Shown: piece by piece, positions 7,381-12,717 of the stretch
Position numbering within the stretch: position 1 is the stretch's first letter
How the letters are laid out: each line of letters starts with the position of its first letter
Assembly (NCBI GenBank): GCA_043101835.1
Contig: JBICHM010000115.1
Span: forward strand, 1 to 12,717
DNA: 12,717 nt
Direction of reading: 5' to 3'
DNA from: JBICHM01 sp043101835
GTDB taxonomy: Bacteria > Planctomycetota > Phycisphaerae > Phycisphaerales > UBA1924
Program-made: the position numbers and the translations under genes
Notes under the pieces: model-generated
Seen by the model: only the letters and a program-made list of their open reading frames with translations
What the model was told of the DNA's origin: nothing
Databases searched by the model: none

Positions 7381-8325
7381 ATGTCTCGAGCCCCGATCGC
7401 CGAGCGTCTCGCGGCGCTGGCAGATCCGCTGCACCTGCGCATGTGCCGCCTTCTGGAGCAAGAGGAGCTGAGTGTCGGCGAGGTGGCGCGCGCGTTGCAG
7501 CTCGCCCAGTCGACGACGAGCCGCCGGCTGAAGGCGCTCGCCGACGCCGGCTGGATCGTGCGGCGCAGCGAGGGCACGGCGACGCTGTTCCGCTTGTCGA
7601 TCGACGACCTGCACGACGCCGACCGATCGCTATGGATCACGGCGCGCGGGGAGTTGCGCGGCGACGATGCGATTGACGAGGACGACCGACGGCTCGCGGC
7701 GGTGCTCGCGGAGCGCCGCGCCGACAGCCGCTCGTTCTTCGGGCGCATCGCGGGCGAGTGGGAAGAGATTCGCGCGTCGCTCTTCGGACGGTCGTTCCTG
7801 GCGGCGGCGCTGCCGGCGCTCGTGCCGAGCGAGTGGGAAGCTGCGGATTTCGGCTGCGGCACGGGCGACGCCAGCGCGCTGCTCGCCCCGTTCCTGCGCC
7901 GTGTGCTCGCGTTCGATCAGTCCGACGAGATGCTGGAGGCGGCGCGCCGGCGGCTTGCGCAGTTTGACCATGTCGAGGTGCACGCCGGCGAGGCGCACGC
8001 GGCGCCGCTGGCCGACGCGAGCGTGGACCTCGCCGTGTGCAGCCTGCTGCTGCACCACGTGGAGCGCCCCGAGGCGGTGTTGACAGAGATGTCGCGTGTG
8101 CTCCGCCCGGGCGGGCGGGCGCTGGTGATCGACATGCTGCCGCACGGTCGCCAGGAGTATCGGCAGTCGATGGGGCATCTGCACCTGGGCTTCGACCCCG
8201 AATGGACGAGGGCGACGCTGGAGGCGTCGGGCTTCGAGCGGGTGCGCGTGACGGCGCTGCCGAGCGACCCTGCGGCAAAGGGGCCGGGCCTCTTCGTGGC
8301 GACGGCGCTCCGAACGGAACGATGA
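7381..8325 (+). CDS. ArsR-family regulator fused to a SAM-dependent methyltransferase domain
   Basis: A 314-residue fusion. Residues about 5-75 are an ArsR-type winged helix (ERLAALADPLHLRMCRLLEQEELSVGEVARAL, recognition helix QSTTSRRLKALADAGWIV). Residues about 115-310 are a class I SAM-binding domain with motif I DFGCGTGD at 156-163, acidic Asp179 in LAFDQSDEMLEAA, then DLAVCSLLLHHVE and LRPGGRALVIDM. No metal-binding Cys pair typical of ArsR sensors is seen, so the methyltransferase-like half probably serves as the ligand sensor, as inferred for SahR-type regulators. Catalytic methyl transfer is the alternative. An in-frame ATG at 7342 lies inside the operator and about 10 bases after the predicted transcript start, so I chose the ATG at 7381. 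Neither start has a clear Shine-Dalgarno. It lies 85 nt upstream of ahcY in a probable operon. Confidence 0.88.
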   Translation: MSRAPIAERLAALADPLHLRMCRLLEQEELSVGEVARALQLAQSTTSRRLKALADAGWIVRRSEGTATLFRLSIDDLHDADRSLWITARGELRGDDAIDEDDRRLAAVLAERRADSRSFFGRIAGEWEEIRASLFGRSFLAAALPALVPSEWEAADFGCGTGDASALLAPFLRRVLAFDQSDEMLEAARRRLAQFDHVEVHAGEAHAAPLADASVDLAVCSLLLHHVERPEAVLTEMSRVLRPGGRALVIDMLPHGRQEYRQSMGHLHLGFDPEWTRATLEASGFERVRVTALPSDPAAKGPGLFVATALRTER

Positions 8326-8332
8326 GTCAGAC

Positions 8333-8351
8333 GCGGCGCCGAGCGCGCCGC
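8333..8351 (+). other. Hairpin between the ArsR-like gene and ahcY
   Basis: GCGGCGC (8333-8339) and GCGCCGC (8345-8351) form a perfect 7-bp stem with loop CGAGC, starting 7 bases after the regulator's stop. No T-tract follows, so it is unlikely to stop transcription fully. A second small stem, CCGAA/TTCGG, is at 8377-8389 just before the ahcY ribosome binding site. They may tune the ratio of regulator to enzyme. Confidence 0.35.
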
Positions 8352-8410
8352 CCACATGAATACGACACCTGGGCGACCGAACGATTCGGCCCCCGCAGAG
8401 GAGACAGCCA

Positions 8411-9898
8411 GTGACGACGATGACGACGGAGACGAAGTCGCTTCCCTACAAGATCAAGGACATCGGGCTGGCCGACTTCGGCCGGCGCGAGATCGAGATC
8501 GCCGAGCACGAGATGCCGGGCCTGATGCAGACGCGGCGCAAGCACGCGGCCAAGAAGCCGCTGGCCGGCTCGCGCGTCATGGGATCGCTGCACATGACGA
8601 TCCAGACCGCCGTGCTCATCGAGGCGCTGGCGGACCTGGGCGCCGACGTGCGCTGGGCGTCGTGCAACATCTTCAGCACGCAGGATCACGCCGCGGCGGC
8701 GATCGCGAAGGCCGGCATCCCCGTCTTTGCCTGGAAGGGCGAGACGCTGGAGGAGTACTGGTGGTGCACGCTGCAGGCCCTGACCTTCGAGGCCGACGAG
8801 AACGGCTCGAACGGGCCGACGATCATCGTCGATGACGGCGGCGACGCGACACTGATGATCCACGAGGGCGTGAAGGCCGAGGAGGCCTTTGAGAAGGACG
8901 GCACGCTGCCTGACCCCGAGGCGACCGAGATCGAGGAGGAGAAGGCGTTCCGGAAGATCCTTCGCGCCAAGGTGCAGGAGGACGGCACGTTCTTCCGTCG
9001 CATGGCGCCGCACATCCGCGGCGTGAGCGAGGAGACGACGACCGGCGTGCATCGCCTCTACAAGATGGCCAAGGAGGGCACGCTGCTCTTCCCGGCGATC
9101 GATGTGAACGGCTCGGTGACCAAGAGCAAGTTCGACAACATCTACGGCTGCCGCCACAGCCTCGTGGACGGCATCCTCCGCGCCACCGACGCGATGCTGT
9201 CGGGCAAGAAGTGCGTGGTGTGCGGCTACGGCGATGTGGGCAAGGGCAGCGCGCAGTCGCTGCAGGGCCAGAAGGCGCGCGTGTACGTGACCGAGATCGA
9301 CCCGATCTGCGCCCTGCAGGCGTGCATGGACGGCTACGAGGTGCAGACCCTCGACGACCTGCTCACGGTTGGCGATGTCTTCATCACGACGACGGGCAAC
9401 AAGGACATCATCACCGTCGACCACATGGCGAAGATGAAGAACCAGGCCATCGTCGGCAACATCGGCCACTTCGACAATGAGATCGACATGGCCGGGCTCT
9501 ACAAGTGGGTGAAGGCCGGCCGGGTGGTCCACCGCAACATCAAGGAGCAGGTGGACGAGTTCATCTTCAAGGCCGACGAGAAGGCCGGCGTGAAGGAGCA
9601 CTCGGTGATCATCCTCGCCGAGGGGCGCCTCTTGAACCTCGGCTGCGCGACGGGCCACCCGTCGTTCGTGATGAGCAACTCGTTCACGAACCAGCTGCTC
9701 GCGCAGATCGAGCTGTGGACGAACCACGCCGCGTACGAGAAGCAGACCTACACGCTGCCGAAGAAGATCGACGAGGAGGTCGCCCGCCTGCACCTCGACC
9801 GCCTCGGCGCCAAGCTGACGAAGCTCAGCAAGGACCAGGCGGACTACATCGGCGTGCCGGTCGAGGGGCCGTACAAGCCGGACACCTACCGGTACTGA
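8411..9898 (+). CDS. ahcY: Adenosylhomocysteinase (S-adenosylhomocysteine hydrolase)
   Basis: This 495-residue cytosolic, NAD-dependent enzyme splits S-adenosylhomocysteine into adenosine and homocysteine, relieving product inhibition of methyltransferases. Visible motifs are GSLHMTIQT (58-66), NIFSTQDHAAAA (86-97), DDGGD (141-145), GVSEETTTG (204-212), the catalytic block TKSKFDN (237-243, Lys238, Asp242, Asn243) with Cys247, the NAD loop CGYGDVGKGS (271-280), and the C-terminal KPDTYRY. The extra segment at about 150-190 is the one common in bacterial and plant enzymes. The usual NDSV before the catalytic block reads NGSV (Gly234). The GTG at 8411 follows AGAGGAG by 7 nt, better spaced than the ATG at 8420. 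The gene is followed by an intrinsic terminator and is probably cotranscribed with the ArsR-like gene. Confidence 0.98.
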   Translation: MTTMTTETKSLPYKIKDIGLADFGRREIEIAEHEMPGLMQTRRKHAAKKPLAGSRVMGSLHMTIQTAVLIEALADLGADVRWASCNIFSTQDHAAAAIAKAGIPVFAWKGETLEEYWWCTLQALTFEADENGSNGPTIIVDDGGDATLMIHEGVKAEEAFEKDGTLPDPEATEIEEEKAFRKILRAKVQEDGTFFRRMAPHIRGVSEETTTGVHRLYKMAKEGTLLFPAIDVNGSVTKSKFDNIYGCRHSLVDGILRATDAMLSGKKCVVCGYGDVGKGSAQSLQGQKARVYVTEIDPICALQACMDGYEVQTLDDLLTVGDVFITTTGNKDIITVDHMAKMKNQAIVGNIGHFDNEIDMAGLYKWVKAGRVVHRNIKEQVDEFIFKADEKAGVKEHSVIILAEGRLLNLGCATGHPSFVMSNSFTNQLLAQIELWTNHAAYEKQTYTLPKKIDEEVARLHLDRLGAKLTKLSKDQADYIGVPVEGPYKPDTYRY

Positions 9899-9926
9899 GC
9901 GTCGCAGAACACGATGATCTAAACCC

Positions 9927-9960
9927 AACGCCCAGGTGCCGCCACACCTGGGCGTTTTTT
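9927..9960 (+). terminator. Intrinsic terminator of ahcY
   Basis: CGCCCAGGTG (9929-9938) and CACCTGGGCG (9945-9954) make a perfect 10-bp stem with a CCGCCA loop, followed by six T residues (9955-9960). AA at 9927-9928 can pair with the first two T residues. This is a textbook Rho-independent terminator 28 bases after the ahcY stop, and it also marks the left edge of the lower-GC patch. Confidence 0.95.
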
Positions 9961-9977
9961 CGTCGCAACAGAACATA

Positions 9978-9994
9978 TTGCTGTCGGACAGTAA
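9978..9994. repeat. Imperfect 17-bp palindrome with CTGTC-G-GACAG core
   Basis: CTGTC (9981-9985), a central G, and GACAG (9987-9991) are perfectly symmetric. TT (9978-9979) and AA (9993-9994) extend the symmetry across one mismatch. It sits 18 bases after the ahcY terminator and could be a protein-binding site. It could also be chance. Confidence 0.35.
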
Positions 9995-10218
9995 CCAGCC
10001 GCCGAATGCCTCAATACCCCCACTGTGGAAAACACGGCGCAACCTTTCACTTCGTTCAATCCAATCTTGACCACGGATAGACTGAACGCGTGCACGGACA
10101 CGCACGCTATCAACCAAGGACGGTGCGCGGAGCTATTGCACGCGCTTGCCGAGACTGCGGCTGCCTGAGCCAAGTCCGCAGACACTCGGCGACTTACACA
10201 AGTAGAGTGATCCTAGGT

Positions 10219-10246
10219 CGGCACCGCATTGCCCCCAGCGGTGCCG
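10219..10246. repeat. Hairpin with 9-bp perfect stem
   Basis: CGGCACCGC (10219-10227) and GCGGTGCCG (10238-10246) pair perfectly around the 10-base loop ATTGCCCCCA. It is the first of two strong hairpins 7 bases apart. No T-tract follows, so it is not a clear terminator. A structured RNA element is possible. Confidence 0.55.
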
Positions 10247-10253
10247 TGATAAT

Positions 10254-10272
10254 GCGCTCGCCAAGCGAGCGC
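10254..10272. repeat. Hairpin with 8-bp perfect stem and 3-base loop
   Basis: GCGCTCGC (10254-10261) and GCGAGCGC (10265-10272) pair perfectly around the loop CAA. It follows the hairpin at 10219-10246 by 7 bases and precedes a weaker stem, CTAGT/ACTAG (10297-10312). Confidence 0.55.
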
Positions 10273-10322
10273 GGACCCACTCGGATCATGATTGGGCTAG
10301 TGAGATTACTAGTGCCTCGACA

Positions 10323-10335
10323 GGACACCGTGTCC
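10323..10335. repeat. 13-bp odd palindrome GGACAC-C-GTGTCC
   Basis: GGACAC (10323-10328) and GTGTCC (10330-10335) are perfect inverted arms around a single C, too tight for an RNA hairpin and more like a dimeric protein site. It lies 84 bases before the small ORF at 10419, where an operator would be expected. It shares GACA/TGTC elements with the palindrome near 9986. Confidence 0.35.
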
Positions 10336-10418
10336 GGCGTGGCTCGCACCGTAGTTGAGTGGGGATGCCCAGCGCTCAGCTGCCGCTTCAAGAATACTGG
10401 GAGAAGGAGAGCGAACCG

Positions 10419-10679
10419 ATGCTCTTGATAGAGGAAAAGCATGTCTCCGCCCTGCAAGACCTGTACGAAGAAAATGCCTACCCATCGGAACGGCTAGTCA
10501 TGAACGAGAGTGCGCTGCTCGGATTCCTTGACGAACTGAATCAGCGCGTTGGCGCGAGATACACCCCCGAAATGATTCGCGAGAGCGTGATTCACCTCCG
10601 CAAGGACAAGAAGGGCACAGGCGGCCTGCCTCACATTGGTCGAGTGTTCAGTGGCCCGAGGTTTGTCCGAGAAGGATGA
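10419..10679 (+). CDS. Small hypothetical protein in a lower-GC patch
   Basis: This 86-residue protein is not recognised. The N-terminal third is acidic and helical (MLLIEEKHVSALQDLYEENA). The C-terminal part is basic, with YTPEMIRESVIHLRKDKKGTGGLPHIGR looking like a short helix followed by a turn-rich segment. No signal peptide, membrane span or metal motif is visible. The ATG at 10419 follows AAGGAG (10404-10409) at ideal spacing. In-frame GTG 10359 and ATG 10365 upstream lack such a site. Codons such as ATA, CTA, AGA, GAA and ATT are used freely, unlike the GC-ending codons of neighbours, which suggests recent transfer. It could bind nucleic acid, but nothing proves it. It stands alone between terminator-like hairpins. 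Confidence 0.6.
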   Translation: MLLIEEKHVSALQDLYEENAYPSERLVMNESALLGFLDELNQRVGARYTPEMIRESVIHLRKDKKGTGGLPHIGRVFSGPRFVREG

Positions 10680-10705
10680 CGACCAAAGCGCGTGCACGCG
10701 ATGCC

Positions 10706-10740
10706 GAAGGCGCCGAATGGACACATCCGGCGTCTTCATT
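10706..10740 (+). terminator. Probable terminator after the small ORF
   Basis: GAAGGCGCCG (10706-10715) pairs with CGGCGTCTTC (10728-10737) over ten positions with one G-T wobble, around a 12-base loop, followed by the moderately T-rich ATTCTGTTCC. It lies between the convergent small ORF and the cation transporter gene and would serve the rightward transcript. Confidence 0.5.
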
Positions 10741-10761
10741 CTGTTCCAGAATCGACAGCAA

Positions 10762-11652
10762 TCACTCCCCCGTCGGCTCCACATGCGCCGTCGCGTTGGC
10801 GCGCCCGAAGGCGCGTTCGATGCGCCCTTCGATGCGGCTGGCGATGGCGTGGCTCTCGGCGACGGTGAGGGTCGGATCCACCTGGAGGTGCATGTCCACC
10901 CAGCGGAAGGGGCCGTTGCGACGGACGCGGACCTTGTGGTGACCGGCGATGGCGGCGCGGGCGATCGCGTCGTCGAGGATAGCCAGGACCTCGCGTTCGT
11001 CATCGGGATCGGCGGCGTCCATGAGTCCGCCGACTGACGCGCTGATCAGGCGCCAGCCGCTGCCGACGATGATGACGGCGAAGATGAGGGCGAGCGCCGG
11101 GTCGAGCCAGTGGACGCCCGTCGCCCAGACGAGCAGCAGGCCGCCGACGACGGCGATAGTGGTCACCAGGTCGGTCATCAGGTGATGGCCGTCGGCTTTG
11201 AGCGCGGGGCTGCGCAGGCGCCGGCCGGCGCGGAGGAGGGCGATCGCAAGCACGCCGTTGACGACGCCGGTGAGGGCGAGGAGCGCCGCGCCTTCGCCGA
11301 GGCGCGCAAGCGCGGGTGGGTCGATGAAGCGACGCACGGCTTCGGTGGCGATGAGCAGTCCGGCGAAGCCAATGAGGGCGCCCTCGAAGGCCGCGGCCAT
11401 GAACTCGGCCTTGCCGTGGCCGTAGGGGTGGTTCTCATCGGCGGGGCGGCTGCTGAGCCAGAGCGTCCAGAGCATCGCCCCCGCGGCAACGACATTGATG
11501 ACCGACTCGAGCGCGTCACTGAGAACGGCGGCGGAGTCGGTGCGCCAGAAGACGACGAACTTGATCGCGCACAGCGCGAGCCCAACGAAGAGGGTGATGA
11601 GGCCGAGGCGTTTGACGGCGGGCCAGTTGGGGTCATGCGACGGGTCGGGCAT
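10762..11652 (-). CDS. Cation diffusion facilitator (CDF) family metal transporter
   Basis: A 296-residue inner-membrane metal/proton antiporter of the CDF family, which usually exports Zn2+, Fe2+, Mn2+ or Co2+. Hydrophobic helices are seen at about 17-36, 42-66, 89-106, 121-140, 161-179 and 183-200, followed by a cytoplasmic C-terminal domain (about 205-296). Family marks are SDALESVINVVAA (45-57), HPYGHGKAEF (75-84) and the TM5 metal pair His157/Asp161 in GHHLMTD. The TM2 site keeps Asp46, but the position of YiiP Asp49 is Ser50, with Glu49 adjacent. This is a pattern I associate with one CDF subgroup, and the metal is not predictable. The ATG at 11652 is one base after the mnmG stop, so translation is probably coupled. 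The gene ends facing the small ORF. Confidence 0.93.
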   Translation of the reverse strand: MPDPSHDPNWPAVKRLGLITLFVGLALCAIKFVVFWRTDSAAVLSDALESVINVVAAGAMLWTLWLSSRPADENHPYGHGKAEFMAAAFEGALIGFAGLLIATEAVRRFIDPPALARLGEGAALLALTGVVNGVLAIALLRAGRRLRSPALKADGHHLMTDLVTTIAVVGGLLLVWATGVHWLDPALALIFAVIIVGSGWRLISASVGGLMDAADPDDEREVLAILDDAIARAAIAGHHKVRVRRNGPFRWVDMHLQVDPTLTVAESHAIASRIEGRIERAFGRANATAHVEPTGE

Positions 11653-11653
11653 G

Positions 11654-12717
11654 TCAGGCGACCGGCCCGCGCTTCTGCGCGACCATCAGCAGCGTGACAT
11701 CGGCGGGGGTGATGCCTTCGAGGCGCATCGCCTGGCCGTAGGTGGCGGGGCGGAACTTCGCGAGCGCCTGGCGCGCCTCGGCGCGGAGGCCGTCGATGGT
11801 GTCGGGGGTGAGCCACGCGGGGATGGCGCGGTGCTCCATCTCGCGCTGGCGCCGGGCTTCGGTCTGCTGGCGCCGGATGTACGCCTCGTAGCGCCGGTCG
11901 GTGAGCGCGGTGAGGAGCACGCCGGGCGCCCAGTCGTTGGCGCTCGGCGCGAGGGCGTTGGCGAGGTCGGCGACTTCGAAGCCCGGCTTGCGCACGAGGT
12001 CGGCGAGGCGGGCGCCGCCGACGGTGACGGAGTCGATCAGGCGGTGGGCATCGGCGAGTTGGTCGCGCCGGCGCTCGTAGCGGGTCCAGCGCTCCTCCGA
12101 CACGAGGCCTAGGTCGCGGGCTTTCGGGGTGAGGCGGTCGGCGCTGTTGTCGGCGCGGAGCAGGAGGCGGTGCTCGGCGCGGCTCGTGAACATGCGGTAG
12201 GGCTCGACGGGTGTCTTTCGGACGAGGTCGTCCATCAGGACGCCCAGGTACGCCTCGTCGCGCCCGAGGCGGACGAGGTCGTCGCCGCGCGCGAAGCGCG
12301 TCGCGTTGAGGCCGGCGAGCAGGCCCTGGGCCGCGGCTTCCTCGTAGCCGCTGGTGCCGTTGATCTGCCCGGCGAGGAAGAGGCCGGCGACGGGCTTGGC
12401 CATGGTCGTCGCGTCGATCTGGTGCGGGCGCACGCTGTCGTACTCGACGGCGTAGCCCCAAAGGAGGACATCCGCTCGCGCGCAGCCCGGCATCGCGCGG
12501 ATGACCTCGATCTGCACATCCCGCGGCAGGCTGGTGGCGATGCCGTTGGCGTAGATCGAGTCGTCGCGGTGGCTCTCGGGCTCGAGGAAGACATGGTGGC
12601 GCTCGCGGTCGGCGAAGCGTACGACCTTGTCCTCGATGGAGGGGCAGTAGCGCGGGCCGGCGCTCTCGATCTGCCCATTGAACATCGGCGCACGGTCGAG
12701 GTTGCGCCGGATCAGGT
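11654..12717 (-). CDS. mnmG: tRNA uridine-5-carboxymethylaminomethyl modification enzyme MnmG, C-terminal part
   Basis: The last 353 residues of MnmG (GidA), the FAD enzyme that with MnmE builds the cmnm5 group on wobble U34 of certain tRNAs. The gene runs off the right edge; its start and N-terminal FAD-binding motif lie outside the window. The frame continues to the edge with LIRRNLDRAPMFNGQIES, matching the MnmG core. Further on are GPRYCPSIEDKVVRFADRERH, the FAD-contact segment FLAGQINGTSGYEEAAAQG, TSRAEHRLLLRADNSADRLT and the helical MnmE/tRNA-binding C-terminus ending TPADVTLLMVAQKRG. All blocks are in family order with no frameshift. The stop at 11654-11656 is one base from the CDF transporter start, an unusual partner for mnmG, whose common downstream neighbour is rsmG. 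Confidence 0.97.
   Translation of the reverse strand, partial: LIRRNLDRAPMFNGQIESAGPRYCPSIEDKVVRFADRERHHVFLEPESHRDDSIYANGIATSLPRDVQIEVIRAMPGCARADVLLWGYAVEYDSVRPHQIDATTMAKPVAGLFLAGQINGTSGYEEAAAQGLLAGLNATRFARGDDLVRLGRDEAYLGVLMDDLVRKTPVEPYRMFTSRAEHRLLLRADNSADRLTPKARDLGLVSEERWTRYERRRDQLADAHRLIDSVTVGGARLADLVRKPGFEVADLANALAPSANDWAPGVLLTALTDRRYEAYIRRQQTEARRQREMEHRAIPAWLTPDTIDGLRAEARQALAKFRPATYGQAMRLEGITPADVTLLMVAQKRGPVA

Larger units (their letters stand above)
9961..10418. other. Lower-GC, non-coding stretch rich in palindromes
   Basis: These 458 bases lack a convincing gene and run about 48-65% G+C per 60-base line (hand count), against about 68-75% in sampled lines of neighbouring genes. Open frames here (for example 10090-10428 on + and 10194-10457 on -) show no family resemblance. 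The stretch holds palindromes at 9981-9991, 10219-10246, 10254-10272, 10297-10312 and 10323-10335. I found no tRNA, no integrase, no attC-like ends and no flanking direct repeats. TTGACC at 10067-10072 could be a -35, but no good -10 follows. Confidence 0.6.

Noticed and set aside
8326..8410. SAH riboswitch before ahcY
   Set aside because: The 85-base gap has two small stems but lacks the conserved GAGGAGCGCUGC-type core and pairing I associate with SAH aptamers. A protein regulator in the same operon explains control better.
10041..10080. tRNA-like T-loop (GTTCAATCC followed by ACCA)
   Set aside because: The flanking bases do not form a 5-bp T-stem and no matching acceptor, D or anticodon arms are found upstream.
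8327..10117. A 596-codon open frame on the minus strand across ahcY
   Set aside because: It is antisense to an unmistakable ahcY, is rich in Arg/His/Leu/Val repeats, runs through the ahcY terminator and resembles no family. High third-position GC commonly opens such mirror frames.
9961..10418. Integron cassette or CRISPR array
   Set aside because: There are no repeated units at regular spacing, no attC-type conserved ends and no integrase or cas gene nearby.
10090..10428. Possible 112-residue protein upstream of the small ORF
   Set aside because: It starts at a GTG with no ribosome binding site, is Arg-rich without domain resemblance, and runs through the palindromes and into the better-supported small ORF in another frame.

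Overview
The window is about 70% G+C across its main genes, densely coded, with a strong third-position GC bias. It suggests a high-GC Gram-negative bacterium. A planctomycete, possibly of the class Phycisphaerae, is my best guess from the small LigD-phosphoesterase-like protein, the ArsR-methyltransferase next to ahcY and the mix of single housekeeping genes. That is an inference from gene content; no marker gene in the window fixes it.

Layout. 43-1095 (-) is an M42 metallopeptidase, divergent from 1182-2375 (+), a YgfZ/GcvT-like folate-binding protein. The two ribosome binding sites form a perfect inverted repeat. Next comes 2377-3087 (-), an unrecognised protein with a possible sigma-region-2-like segment. 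3296-4114 (+) is an orphan OppF/DppF-type ABC ATPase without the usual family C-terminal tail. Its 3' end overlaps the convergent asparagine synthase gene asnB (4077-5933, -). Upstream of asnB on the same strand is a 129-residue LigD 3'-phosphoesterase-like protein (5983-6372). 6551-7234 (+) is a TPR protein with a probable lipoprotein signal.

7298-9960 is the most coherent unit. A near-consensus sigma70 promoter is overlapped by a perfect 10-bp-arm palindrome. Behind it lie an ArsR-HTH/SAM-methyltransferase fusion (7381-8325), then ahcY (S-adenosylhomocysteine hydrolase, 8411-9898), then a textbook intrinsic terminator. The simplest reading is an autoregulated S-adenosylhomocysteine detoxification operon in which the regulator senses SAM or SAH and AhcY removes SAH.

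9961-10760 is compositionally foreign, about 54-58% G+C by hand count in sampled lines. It holds about 460 bp with no convincing gene but several perfect palindromes, one orphan 86-residue ORF with a good Shine-Dalgarno, and a terminator-like hairpin. The high-GC genome then resumes with a cation diffusion facilitator (10762-11652, -). That gene starts one base after the stop of mnmG, of which only the C-terminal 353 residues lie in the window.

Overall this is mostly housekeeping chromosome. I see no clear new defence or biosynthetic system. The parts worth a second look are the SAH operon control region, the low-GC patch with its hairpins, the sigma-like protein and the tail-less ABC ATPase.
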